A stretch of DNA of 30,325 nucleotides from Actinomycetota bacterium (GTDB taxonomy: Bacteria; Actinomycetota; Actinomycetes; S36-B12), in NCBI GenBank assembly GCA_016870425.1, contig VGBQ01000005.1, positions 1 through 30,325 on the forward strand. The letters run 5' to 3'. Position 1 is the first letter of the stretch. Every line of letters starts with the position of its first letter. This document shows, in pieces, positions 1-7,725 of this stretch. Made by a program: the position numbers and the translations under genes. The notes under the pieces are model-generated. The model did not search any database and had not been told where the DNA came from. It saw nothing but the letters and a program-made list of their open reading frames with translations.

Positions 1-1434
1 GCCGAGCTTGGCGCGTCACCGGAGATCGTCGCCTCGCTGGCGTCGGCGGGCATCGAGCGAGCATTTCCCATCCAGGCCATGACCTTGCCGCTCGCTCTGG
101 AGGGCCGCGACCTCATCGGCCAGGCGAAGACCGGCACCGGCAAGACGCTGGGCTTTGGCATCCCCCTGCTCCAGCGCATCGAGCGCGATGACACGCCGGG
201 GGCCGCTCCTCAAGCCCTCGTCGTCGTGCCGACACGGGAGTTGTGCGTCCAGGTCGCCGGCGACCTCGAGCAGGCGGGGGCCCGTCAGCGCACCCGCGTG
301 CTGAGTGTGTACGGCGGGCGTTCCTACGAGCCTCAGGTCGAGGCCCTGGCCACCGGGGTCGAGGTGGTCGTCGGCACGCCGGGGCGCCTCATCGATCTCG
401 TGCAACGCCGTTCGCTCGACCTGTCGCGTGTGCGTGTCCTCGTCCTCGACGAGGCTGACGAGATGCTCGACATGGGATTCCTCCCGGATGTCGAGCGCAT
501 CGTCGCGGAGCTGCCCGCGCAACGCCAGACCATGCTCTTCTCCGCCACCATGCCGGGGCAGATCGTTGCCCTTGCCCGTCGCTACATGCAGCAGCCGACC
601 CACATCCGTGCTGCCGATCCCGGAGATGACCGGGCGACCGTGGACGCCATCGAGCAGCACGTGTGGCGCGCCCACCCGATGGACAAGATCGAGCTGCTGG
701 CGCGCGTGCTCCAGGCCGACGGTCGCGGCCTCACGATGATCTTCACCCGCACGAAGCGCAAGGCGCAGAAGATCGCCGACGAGCTCACCGATCGCGGGTT
801 CGCGGTCGGGTCCGTGCATGGGGATCTCGGCCAGGGGGCGCGCGAGCAGGCACTGCGTGCCTTCCGCAACGGCAAGGTCGATGTGCTCGTGGCCACCGAC
901 GTCGCTGCCCGCGGCATCGACGTCGACGGAGTGACCCACGTCATCAACTACGAGTGCCCCGACGACGAGAAGACCTACCTGCACCGCATCGGACGCACCG
1001 GTCGGGCCGGCGCGAGCGGTGTCGCGGTGACCCTCGTCGACTGGGAGGACATCGCCCGCTGGCAGATGATCGACAAGATCCTGGGGCTGCCGTTCAAGGA
1101 CCCCCTCGAGACCTACTCCACATCCGATCACGTCTACACCGGCCTGGGCATCCCCCGCGACATCACGGGTCGACTGGCCAAGGACAAGCAGACGCGCGCG
1201 GGCCTGCAGGCCGAGGAGGTTGAGGACCTCGGCGAGACCGGCAAGCGCAAGCCCGCTGCCGCGCGTCCCCGCAGCACCTCACCTCGCAGGTCGTCACGCG
1301 GCACGGCCAGGGACTCCGGGCGCGACCGCGCGGCTCGACCCGCCACGTCGGAGGCGCCCGCCGAAGGCAGCACCAAGGCCAGGCGCCGTCGTCGGCGGAC
1401 CAAGCGCGGCGGCGCGCCTGCCCAGGGCGAGTAG
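1..1434 (+). CDS. DEAD-box ATP-dependent RNA helicase, 5' end outside window
   Basis: The reading frame is open from base 1, so the true start lies upstream. The first visible residues, up to FPIQAMTLPLAL, are a Q motif; an internal ATG at 79 would cut this motif off. In order follow motif I (AKTGTGKT, about 124-147), DEAD (about 448-459, in VLDEADEMLDMGF), SAT (541-549), and motif VI HRIGRTGRAG (about 980-1010). After the helicase core comes a low-complexity basic tail rich in Arg, Lys, Ser and Ala ending in RRRRRRTKRGG, which is common in actinobacterial RhlE-like helicases and likely binds RNA. The family unwinds short RNA duplexes in mRNA turnover or ribosome assembly. The exact paralogue cannot be told. 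The gene converges on the DUF2332-NUDIX gene with only 5 nt between stop codons and no obvious terminator. Confidence 0.95.
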   Translation, partial: AELGASPEIVASLASAGIERAFPIQAMTLPLALEGRDLIGQAKTGTGKTLGFGIPLLQRIERDDTPGAAPQALVVVPTRELCVQVAGDLEQAGARQRTRVLSVYGGRSYEPQVEALATGVEVVVGTPGRLIDLVQRRSLDLSRVRVLVLDEADEMLDMGFLPDVERIVAELPAQRQTMLFSATMPGQIVALARRYMQQPTHIRAADPGDDRATVDAIEQHVWRAHPMDKIELLARVLQADGRGLTMIFTRTKRKAQKIADELTDRGFAVGSVHGDLGQGAREQALRAFRNGKVDVLVATDVAARGIDVDGVTHVINYECPDDEKTYLHRIGRTGRAGASGVAVTLVDWEDIARWQMIDKILGLPFKDPLETYSTSDHVYTGLGIPRDITGRLAKDKQTRAGLQAEEVEDLGETGKRKPAAARPRSTSPRRSSRGTARDSGRDRAARPATSEAPAEGSTKARRRRRRTKRGGAPAQGE

Positions 1435-1439
1435 TCCCC

Positions 1440-2867
1440 CTAGGTGAGGTAGCCCCACTCGCGCAACGCCTCGACCAGCCCCGGTGACGTCGCGAGCCGG
1501 AGGATCTCCACCGGGTCGCACCAGCGTGCCTCGTCGGCATCATCTGCCGCTCGCGGCTCGCCTTCGCCAGTGAAGGCAAAATCAGCGATGAGATACGTCG
1601 TCCCGGCGCCGCTGTCGCGCTCGACGATGCCGGCGAACTCCGCGTCCGTCGCGCGCACACCCGTCTCCTCCCGCACTTCGCGGGCGGCGGCCGCATCCCA
1701 TGACTCCTCGTCCTCGACACGTCCACCGGGGAGGGACCACAGGCCACGGGATGGTGCCTGACCGCGCCGGACCAGGAGGAGACGTCCACTCCCATCACGC
1801 ACGATGCCACCCGCGCAGGGCACGCTCCACGTGACCGGCGCACCGGCCGGAGGTGTCGTGCCCCAGGGCACCTCGATGCCTGGAGGCAGACCATCGATGC
1901 CCGGCCATGTCGTCATGGTGAGCGTGAAGCGGTGCTGTGCCTCCGGGCGCTCCGCCACCGGCTCCAGCGCGATGTGCACCAGGGGGCTGTCGCGCGTGGC
2001 CTGACCACCCAGTTCCTCGAGTGTCGAGCGGATCCCGTCACGGGTCTCCTGCGGAAGGTAGAGCCACATCGCCGAGTGCCACACGACCAGTGTCGTGCCC
2101 GGCTGGAGCACCAGGCCGCGCACGTACTCCAGCGCATCGGCCGCGACGATCGCGACCTGCACTCCCGCGGCGATCTCCAGCGCCGCGCGCAGACGCTCGA
2201 AGCGGTCGAGGTGATCAGGCCAGACAAAGGAGGTGAGCACGAGCCTGCCCTGTGTGCTACTCGCATCCACCGGAGCAAGGTCGCACCCGGAGCGTTCGGC
2301 AATGCGCGGCACACCACCCCACTCCGGATGATCCCCGGGGACCACCCCTGCCTCCATCAGTGCATCGACCCGCAGTGACAGGCCCGCCGAGCAGCCGATC
2401 TCATGGAGCCGCACCGGCAATCCAAAGCCTCGCTGCACGCGTCGGAGGAGTGCTCCCAAGCCCACTGTGCGACCGACCTCGTTGGTCTGGGGCACACGAG
2501 CCAGCGCGTCGGCGACGACCTCGCGATGCTCGGCGACGGCCGAGAGGAAGGCGCGGCGCAGCCGCTCGCGTCCCGCGTCGTCGCGCGGCGGGGTGCCACC
2601 GGTCGTCGACAGGAAGACCGCCACCCCGGGGGCCTCGCGCATCAGCGCCAGCCGGTGGACGGCTGCGAGGAGTCGCAAGGGGATCATGTCGCCGACGCGG
2701 GCGTCGGCGTACGGCGCGAGCAGCGAGGCCAGCGGCTCCTCCTCCGACCACTGCGCAACGCAGGAGGCCAGGTCGGCGTAGGTCGGTGCACCGAGGCGCT
2801 CGCACGAAGCAGCGATGTCCACGAAGATGTCCCGGATACCCGGTCGGCTGTCGCGGCTCGGCTTCAC
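1440..2867 (-). CDS. DUF2332 - NUDIX hydrolase fusion protein
   Basis: This 475-aa protein has two parts. Residues 1 to about 330 match the DUF2332 family of unknown function, with the pieces HEIGCSAGLSLRVD and LVVWHSAMWLYLP. Residues about 345-475 form a NUDIX hydrolase: the box starts at GGRVEDEE and continues to REVREETGV, fitting GX5EX7REUXEEXGU, so the Mg-binding glutamates are present. NUDIX enzymes cleave nucleoside diphosphates linked to another group; the substrate here is unknown. I place the start at GTG 2867 because the minus strand reads TACGCT, six bases, then GTG, a leaderless arrangement, and because the frame further upstream is composed like a shadow frame. The gene is divergent from the Pr6Pr gene across 96 bp. 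Both domains are in one continuous frame, so this is a fusion and not two genes. Confidence 0.85.
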   Translation of the reverse strand: MKPSRDSRPGIRDIFVDIAASCERLGAPTYADLASCVAQWSEEEPLASLLAPYADARVGDMIPLRLLAAVHRLALMREAPGVAVFLSTTGGTPPRDDAGRERLRRAFLSAVAEHREVVADALARVPQTNEVGRTVGLGALLRRVQRGFGLPVRLHEIGCSAGLSLRVDALMEAGVVPGDHPEWGGVPRIAERSGCDLAPVDASSTQGRLVLTSFVWPDHLDRFERLRAALEIAAGVQVAIVAADALEYVRGLVLQPGTTLVVWHSAMWLYLPQETRDGIRSTLEELGGQATRDSPLVHIALEPVAERPEAQHRFTLTMTTWPGIDGLPPGIEVPWGTTPPAGAPVTWSVPCAGGIVRDGSGRLLLVRRGQAPSRGLWSLPGGRVEDEESWDAAAAREVREETGVRATDAEFAGIVERDSGAGTTYLIADFAFTGEGEPRAADDADEARWCDPVEILRLATSPGLVEALREWGYLT

Positions 2868-2873
2868 CAGGCC

Positions 2874-2879
2874 AGCGTA
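2874..2879 (-). promoter_or_regulatory. -10 box of the DUF2332-NUDIX gene (TACGCT)
   Basis: On the minus strand TACGCT ends six bases before GTG 2867. This fits the actinobacterial TANNNT -10 element with transcription starting at the start codon. No clear -35 is seen. Confidence 0.5.
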
Positions 2880-2949
2880 GGCGCGTCGAGGCCCGGCGCG
2901 CCGGAGCTGCCTACTGGGCCGAAACCACCCCCGGGACCCGCCGTCGGCG

Positions 2950-2955
2950 TACTCT
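2950..2955 (+). promoter_or_regulatory. -10 box of the Pr6Pr gene (TACTCT)
   Basis: TACTCT lies eight bases before ATG 2964, with no Shine-Dalgarno sequence between them, so the mRNA would have at most about 2 nt of leader. Confidence 0.5.
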
Positions 2956-2963
2956 GAGCGCCC

Positions 2964-3644
2964 ATGAGCGGCAGGCGCATCCTCTACGGAATCAACGGCG
3001 TGATCGCGGGATTCGGAGCCCTCTTCTCCTTCACGCTCACGGTGCTCGGCACCTACCCCAGCGAGAACACCAATCCCACGGCGCTGGGGTTCGCCGGCCA
3101 GGGGCTCCTCGGCCGCGTGTTCGACTACTTCACCTACTTCACCCTGTGGTCGAACATCCTGGTTGCCATCGTGATGCTCATGCTCTTCGCGAGACCAGAC
3201 CGCGACAGTTTCTGGTTCCGTGTCTTCCGCCTGGACAGCGTGCTCATGATCGTGGTCACGGGGATCATCTACAACGCCGTGCTCGCGGCCACCGCCAAGA
3301 ATCAGGGCCTGGAGGTGTGGACCAACTTCTTCCTCCATGTTCTCACGCCCATTGTGACGTTCGTCGTCTGGCTCATCGCGGGACCGAGGGGCTGGATCTC
3401 GTGGCGCATCATCGGGGCCAGCCTCATCCTGCCCATCGCGTGGTTGGTCTTCGCGCTCGTTCGCGGGGCCTTCATCGGGGCCTACCCCTACGGCTTCCTC
3501 GACGTCGCGACATACGGCTACGGCACGGTGCTCACCAACGTCGCCGGCATCGTGGTCTTCGCCGTCGTGCTGTGCCTGATCTTCTGGGGGATTGACGCGG
3601 TCATCTCGCGTCTCACCCGGGGCAGGGCCCAGGTCGTCGCCTAG
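2964..3644 (+). CDS. Pr6Pr family integral membrane protein
   Basis: This 226-aa protein is almost entirely hydrophobic, with about six predicted membrane spans, for example GINGVIAGFGALFSFTLTVL, YFTLWSNILVAIVMLML, LMIVVTGIIYNAVLAA and VLTPIVTFVVWLIAG. The pattern with WSN in the second helix, YN in the third and HxxTP in the fourth fits the Pr6Pr (FAR-17a/AIG1-like) membrane family common in actinobacteria. The function is not known; some distant eukaryotic relatives hydrolyse fatty acid esters, but I would not transfer that. The 3' end overlaps the convergent acyl-CoA dehydrogenase by 4 bp: the palindrome CTAG gives a TAG stop to both genes. There is therefore no room for an intergenic terminator. 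Confidence 0.85.
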   Translation: MSGRRILYGINGVIAGFGALFSFTLTVLGTYPSENTNPTALGFAGQGLLGRVFDYFTYFTLWSNILVAIVMLMLFARPDRDSFWFRVFRLDSVLMIVVTGIIYNAVLAATAKNQGLEVWTNFFLHVLTPIVTFVVWLIAGPRGWISWRIIGASLILPIAWLVFALVRGAFIGAYPYGFLDVATYGYGTVLTNVAGIVVFAVVLCLIFWGIDAVISRLTRGRAQVVA

Positions 3645-4846
3645 CCGCGGGTCTTGTAGTCCTCGAGAAGCCGCCGGGCGATGATCATCTTCTGGATGTC
3701 GGCCGTGCCCTCGCCGATCATGAGCATGGGCGCCTCGCGGTAGAGACGCTCAATCTCGTACTCCTTGGAGTAGCCGTAGCCGCCGTGGATGCGGAAGGAG
3801 TCCTCAACGACCTCCTTGCAGTACTCACTGGCAAGCAACTTGGCCATGCCAGCCTCAAGGTCATTGCGCTCACCTGAGTCCTTCTTGCGCGCGGCCATCA
3901 CCATCATCTGGTGCGCGGCCTCGACCTTGGTGCCCATGTCCGCCAGGCGGAAGGCCACGGCCTGATGCTCAGCGATGGGCTTGCCGAAGGTGACACGCTG
4001 CTGGGCGTAGTCGACGCCGAGTTCGAAGGCGCGGCGCGCCAGCCCGCACGCGCGCGCAGCGACGTTGACTCGGCCCACCTCGACCCCGTCCATCATCTGG
4101 TAGAAGCCGCGGCCGGGCTCCCCGCCCAGGATCGCTGATGCGGGCAGACGGAGGTCGTCCATGACCAACTCGGTCGTGTCGACGCCCTTGTAGCCCATCT
4201 TCTCGATCTTGCCGGGGATGGTGAGACCCGGACGCACCTCGCCGAATCCGGCGGGCTTTTCCACAAGGAATGCCGTCATGCGCTTGTAGACCGAGGAGCC
4301 CTCCGGGGCATCGCCGTCGGTGCGCACGAGGACCGCCACCAGCGTGGAGCTGCCCCCATTGGTGAGCCACATCTTCTGGCCGTTGAGGACGTAGTCGTCT
4401 CCGTCACGCACCGCACGGGACTGGATCGCCGCGACGTCCGAGCCGCATCCCGGCTCGCTCATCGAGAAGGCGCCACGAATTTCTCCGGTCGCCATGCGCG
4501 GGAGGTAGTGGGCCTTCTGCTCCTCCGTGCCGTGGTGCATCACCATCCACGCGACGATGAAGTGGGTGTTGATGACACCCGACACGCTCATCCAGCCGCG
4601 CGCGATTTCCTCGACGACCAGGGCGTAGGTCAGCAGGGACTCTCCGAGACCGCCGTACTCCTCGGGGATCATCAGGCCGAAGACACCCAGGTCCTTCAGG
4701 CCCTCGACGATGTCCGCGGGGTATTCGTCCTTGTGCTCCAGGTGCGTGGCATAGGGCAGGATCTCGTTGTCGACGTAGTCCTGGACCGCCTTGAGGATCT
4801 CGACCTGGACGTCCGTGAGCCCCTCAGTCTGCGCGAGTCGTGACAT
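3641..4846 (-). CDS. acyl-CoA dehydrogenase
   Basis: The 401-aa product is a full-length FAD-dependent acyl-CoA dehydrogenase, oxidising an acyl-CoA to the trans-2-enoyl-CoA and passing electrons to ETF. Visible marks are IPEEYGGLGES in the N-terminal helical domain, AFSMSEPGCGSDVAAIQS and QKMWLTNGG in the middle beta domain, and RVTFGKPIAEHQAVAFRLADM and HGGYGYSKEYEIERLYREA in the C-terminal domain. The latter includes the usual region of the catalytic glutamate. The substrate (short, branched or aromatic acyl-CoA) cannot be decided. The start ATG has a GGGGAGG ribosome-binding site. The inverted repeat TAACGCACGTTA lies 31-42 bases upstream and could be a TetR-type operator. The gene follows the J-domain gene by 39 bp on the same strand. 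Confidence 0.95.
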   Translation of the reverse strand: MSRLAQTEGLTDVQVEILKAVQDYVDNEILPYATHLEHKDEYPADIVEGLKDLGVFGLMIPEEYGGLGESLLTYALVVEEIARGWMSVSGVINTHFIVAWMVMHHGTEEQKAHYLPRMATGEIRGAFSMSEPGCGSDVAAIQSRAVRDGDDYVLNGQKMWLTNGGSSTLVAVLVRTDGDAPEGSSVYKRMTAFLVEKPAGFGEVRPGLTIPGKIEKMGYKGVDTTELVMDDLRLPASAILGGEPGRGFYQMMDGVEVGRVNVAARACGLARRAFELGVDYAQQRVTFGKPIAEHQAVAFRLADMGTKVEAAHQMMVMAARKKDSGERNDLEAGMAKLLASEYCKEVVEDSFRIHGGYGYSKEYEIERLYREAPMLMIGEGTADIQKMIIARRLLEDYKTRG

Positions 4847-4876
4847 CGAGCCTCCCCTTTCGTGGCGTCATCAGGC

Positions 4877-4888
4877 TAACGCACGTTA
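4877..4888. promoter_or_regulatory. candidate operator of the acyl-CoA dehydrogenase
   Basis: The dyad TAACG-CA-CGTTA is centred about 36 bases upstream of the acyl-CoA dehydrogenase start and overlaps the TAA stop codon of the upstream J-domain gene. Position and symmetry fit a repressor site, as TetR-family regulators often control such genes. No regulator gene is in the window. Confidence 0.35.
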
Positions 4889-5485
4889 ACGCGTCGCGCC
4901 TCGCCACAGCCCGGCCGCGGGATTGACGGCGGCGATCACCGCGACGAACGGCACGGCCAGCAGCGGCAGCACCTCGATGAGGGAGATGCCCGCAACAGCC
5001 GCGGCCACCAGCTGACCGCAGGTCGCCACCGCCCAGGCCACCGAGCGCACGACGATCACGTGCCCGTGGTCCGCCCGATGCAAGACCGCACGCGAGACGG
5101 CCACGCACCACAGCGCCGATGCGAGAGCCGCCGGCATCGCAGAGAGCGGACCTGCACCCGCCACCCAGGCGGCCGCGATCGCCCCCGCAAGTCCGAGGCC
5201 AAGGAGGGCGATGACGCCGGGTGTGGGGCGCCGCAGGACGATCCTCCACGGCCGACGCGGCTGCAGCAGGATCTGGGCGCCCAGGGTCTGCGGCACCACC
5301 GGCTCGAGCAGCGCATCTCGCGCATCGCACAGGGCCTGGAAGTGCGCGGCGTCTCCGCCGTGGTCCGGGTGGGCCAGCGCCGCCCAGGCGCGGAAGGCAC
5401 GTCGCACCGTCGCTTCGTCGGACGCCGAGCTCACGCCGAGCAGGCGCGCGGCGGCGTCTCGGTCAGGGAGGCGATCGGCGAGCAC
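4886..5485 (-). CDS. J-domain (DnaJ-like) membrane protein
   Basis: The protein is 199 aa. Residues 10-60 form a J domain with the defining HPD motif (LAHPDHGGDAAHF) after the helix VRRAFRAWAALA. The rest carries about four hydrophobic segments, including ALLGLGLAGAIAAAWVAGAG and VLPLLAVPFVAVIAAVNPAAG, so the J domain is probably held at the cytoplasmic face of the membrane. J domains stimulate the ATPase of Hsp70 (DnaK). Client and role are unknown. There is no zinc-finger or C-terminal DnaJ domain, so it is not the housekeeping DnaJ. The start is GTG 5485, set by TAGTCT six bases upstream. It is followed by the acyl-CoA dehydrogenase on the same strand; a functional link is not evident. Confidence 0.8.
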   Translation of the reverse strand: MLADRLPDRDAAARLLGVSSASDEATVRRAFRAWAALAHPDHGGDAAHFQALCDARDALLEPVVPQTLGAQILLQPRRPWRIVLRRPTPGVIALLGLGLAGAIAAAWVAGAGPLSAMPAALASALWCVAVSRAVLHRADHGHVIVVRSVAWAVATCGQLVAAAVAGISLIEVLPLLAVPFVAVIAAVNPAAGLWRGATR

Positions 5486-5491
5486 GGCAGG

Positions 5492-5497
5492 AGACTA
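5492..5497 (-). promoter_or_regulatory. -10 box of the J-domain gene (TAGTCT)
   Basis: On the minus strand TAGTCT is followed by six bases and GTG 5485, with no ribosome-binding site. This is a leaderless arrangement. Confidence 0.5.
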
Positions 5498-5528
5498 CGC
5501 CGCCGAGTGAGGAGCGCCAGTCGGCTCG

Positions 5529-6524
5529 TCAGTCAGGAGGAGAGAAGGCCGTCGTCCGCGACATGCCGGCTGCCCGGCCCTTGGCCGCCACGACGAGCGC
5601 CATCTTCCGCGAGGCTTCGTCGATCATCTCGTCACCGAGCATCACGGCGCCCTTGGCGCCTCCCTCGGCCGAGGTGTAGTGGGCGTAGGCATCCAGGATG
5701 AGCTCAGCCTGGTCGTAGTCCTCCTGACGCGGGCTGTAGACCTCGTTGGCCGCCTCGACTTGGCCGGGGTGAAGGACCCACTTGCCATCGAATCCGAGGG
5801 CTGCACTACGAGAGGCCACGCGGCGGTAGCCGTCTACGTCCTTGATCGCCAGGTAGGGGCCGTCGATCGCCAGCTTGTCGTGCGCGCGGGCGGCCATGAG
5901 GATCCGCATCAGGATGTAGTGGTACGCGTCGCCGACGTCGTAGCCGGGGGGCTGCTCCCCCACGACGAGTGACTTCATGTTGATGCTCGCCATGAAGTCA
6001 GCGGGGCCGAAGATGATCGTCTCGACCCGGGGCGACGCCGCGGCGATGGCATCGACGTTGATCAGGCCCATGGCATTCTCGATCTGCGCCTCGATGCCGA
6101 TGCGCCCCACCTCGAAGCCGTTGGACTTCTCGATCTGGGTGAGCAGGAGATCGAGGGCCACAATCTGATCGGCCGTCTGCACCTTGGGGAGCATGATGCA
6201 ATCGAGATTGGGGCCGGCGCCTTCGACAACCTCGACGACATCGGCATAGGTCCACTGAGTGGTCCAGTCATTCACGCGTACGGCGCGCACCTTGCCGTCG
6301 TAGCCGCCCTCGTTCAAGGCCGCGACGATGTTCTTGCGGGCTTCGGGCTTCGCCAGTGGCGCGACAGCGTCCTCGATGTCCATGAAGACCTGGTCGGCCG
6401 GCAGCCCCCGCGCCTTGTCGAGCATCTTCGGGCTGGAACCCGGCACGGCGAGATTGGACCGGCGCGACCGCGCAGGGCGGGGCATGCTCATCGCGCCGCC
6501 GGAAGCCACCGCAGAGGACGTCAT
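5529..6524 (-). CDS. HpcH/HpaI-family CoA-ester lyase (malyl-CoA or citramalyl-CoA lyase type)
   Basis: The 331-aa protein is a TIM-barrel lyase of the HpcH/HpaI (citrate lyase beta-like) family. Key pieces are RSNLAVPGSSPKMLDKAR, DIEDAVAP with acidic residues for the divalent metal, VRVND (CoA/substrate arginine), IMLPKV, IEAQIENAMGLIN with the metal-binding glutamate, FGPADFMASI, and HPGQV near the C terminus. The family cleaves or forms 3-hydroxyacyl-CoA esters, for example malyl-CoA to glyoxylate and acetyl-CoA. The exact substrate cannot be read off. The start ATG 6524 is preceded by TAGGGT at six bases, so this gene probably has its own promoter, although it lies only 23 bp after the enolase-superfamily gene on the same strand. 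The first 20 residues are low-complexity. Confidence 0.85.
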   Translation of the reverse strand: MTSSAVASGGAMSMPRPARSRRSNLAVPGSSPKMLDKARGLPADQVFMDIEDAVAPLAKPEARKNIVAALNEGGYDGKVRAVRVNDWTTQWTYADVVEVVEGAGPNLDCIMLPKVQTADQIVALDLLLTQIEKSNGFEVGRIGIEAQIENAMGLINVDAIAAASPRVETIIFGPADFMASINMKSLVVGEQPPGYDVGDAYHYILMRILMAARAHDKLAIDGPYLAIKDVDGYRRVASRSAALGFDGKWVLHPGQVEAANEVYSPRQEDYDQAELILDAYAHYTSAEGGAKGAVMLGDEMIDEASRKMALVVAAKGRAAGMSRTTAFSPPD

Positions 6525-6530
6525 GGCCCG

Positions 6531-6536
6531 ACCCTA
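6531..6536 (-). promoter_or_regulatory. -10 box of the CoA-ester lyase gene (TAGGGT)
   Basis: On the minus strand TAGGGT, six bases, then ATG 6524. It sits in the 23-bp gap after the upstream gene and suggests an internal promoter. Confidence 0.45.
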
Positions 6537-6547
6537 CCCAGGGCGCA

Positions 6548-7651
6548 TCACTTGACGCTGACGACGGGCTCGCCCAGGATCGCGGGGTCCGGGCGCACCC
6601 CCAGCCCGGGGTCCTCACTCGCCGACATGGTCCCACCCACCCGTCGCGGCGCACCGATGGCGACGTCCACCGTGCCATAGGAGTTGAAGTCGGTCGATGA
6701 GAAGCGGAGGCGCTCCGGAGTCGAGTGCGCGAGGTGGGCGATAGCCGCGGTGACGATGTCGCTGCCCCACGTGTCCTCGATGGTCATGGCAATGCCCAGG
6801 GAGACGCAGAGATCGCGAATCTGACGAGCCTTGGTGAGGCCACCGACCTTGCTGATCTTCACGTTGATGCAATCGACCGCCCGATCGTTCGCTGCTCGGA
6901 GCACGGCGGGCAGGCCGTCGATGACCTCGTCGAGAATGAACGGGCGATCGGTGTGCTGGCGGATCGACAGGCACTCGTCGTAGGTCAGGCAGGGCTGCTC
7001 AATGTAGACATCGACATCCTTCACGCCCTCGACGACCCGCATGGCTTCGTGCATGAGCCACCCGGTGTTGGCGTCGGCCACGAGCACGTCCCCGGGACTC
7101 AGCCGCGCGGAGACCGCGCGGATGCGGGCAATGTCGGTGTCGGGGTCTCCGCCCACCTTGAGCTGGAACTTCCGGTAGCCCTCGGCGCGGTACCCCGCGA
7201 CATTGTCGGCCATGCCCTCCGGCGAGGATTGCGAGATCGCGCGGTAGAGCGCCACGCTGTCGCCCTCGCGCCCGCCCAGCAGGGTCACGAGAGGCAGCCC
7301 CGTGGCCTTGCCCAGGATGTCCCAGCACGCCATGTCGAGCGCAGACTTGGCGTAGGGGTGGCCGCGTAGAGCGCGGTCCATCACGTGGTTGACCGTGGTC
7401 ACCTCGCGGGGATCCAGGCCGATGAGATGCGGGGCCAACTCCGCGATGCCTGCCCGGGCTCCGGCGGCAAATGCCGGGAGGTACGCCGCCCCGAGCGGGC
7501 AGACCTCGCCGTAGCCGACAAGGCCATCGTCGGTGTGGATCTCCACGATCGTGGAGTCGAACACCTCGACCGATCGCCCGTCCGCCCAGGTGTAGCGCCC
7601 CTCACGCAGAGGAAGGTCAACCTGGTAGGCGCGGACCGAGCTAATCCTCAT
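6548..7651 (-). CDS. mandelate racemase/enolase-superfamily enzyme, resembling proline-betaine epimerase/hydroxyproline dehydratase
   Basis: The 367-aa protein has the enolase-superfamily capping domain (residues 1-125) and barrel (130-350). Candidate catalytic lysines are K165 in KFQLKVGG and K265/K268 in NVKISKVGG; metal ligands are D193 (ADANTG), E218 (YIEQPC) and D241/E242 (ILDEVID). A lysine on both faces of the active site fits racemases/epimerases and dehydratases that abstract an alpha proton. From memory, spacing and segments such as GYGEVCPLGAAYL and HPYAKSALDMACWD look close to the 4-hydroxyproline betaine 2-epimerase / cis-3-hydroxyproline dehydratase group, but substrate assignment needs a tree. 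Start ATG 7651 has GGAGGG eight bases upstream. It is followed by the CoA-ester lyase and is divergent from the MgtE-like gene. Confidence 0.85.
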   Translation of the reverse strand: MRISSVRAYQVDLPLREGRYTWADGRSVEVFDSTIVEIHTDDGLVGYGEVCPLGAAYLPAFAAGARAGIAELAPHLIGLDPREVTTVNHVMDRALRGHPYAKSALDMACWDILGKATGLPLVTLLGGREGDSVALYRAISQSSPEGMADNVAGYRAEGYRKFQLKVGGDPDTDIARIRAVSARLSPGDVLVADANTGWLMHEAMRVVEGVKDVDVYIEQPCLTYDECLSIRQHTDRPFILDEVIDGLPAVLRAANDRAVDCINVKISKVGGLTKARQIRDLCVSLGIAMTIEDTWGSDIVTAAIAHLAHSTPERLRFSSTDFNSYGTVDVAIGAPRRVGGTMSASEDPGLGVRPDPAILGEPVVSVK

Positions 7652-7711
7652 CGGTGATCCCTCCTCCGCGATAGGGCCGTTGGCCTTGACCGGCGCCGCG
7701 CTCCGCGAGAG

Positions 7712-7717
7712 TACCCT
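7712..7717 (+). promoter_or_regulatory. -10 box of the MgtE-N/CBS gene (TACCCT)
   Basis: TACCCT is eight bases before GTG 7726. TTGACC at 7686-7691 could be a -35 but the 20-base spacer is long. The position favours GTG 7726 over the in-frame TTG at 7717, which would overlap the box. Confidence 0.45.
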
Positions 7718-7725
7718 TGTGCCGC

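Noticed and set aside
16..1131. 371-codon open frame on the minus strand opposite the DEAD-box helicase
   Set aside because: It is a mirror frame of a high-GC gene: rich in Arg, Asp, His and Leu, no recognisable domain, and the opposite strand has a complete helicase with all motifs.
2252..3595. 447-codon plus-strand frame across the DUF2332 gene and the Pr6Pr gene
   Set aside because: It is an out-of-frame reading of Pr6Pr and antisense to DUF2332, with shadow-like Arg/Pro/Ala composition.
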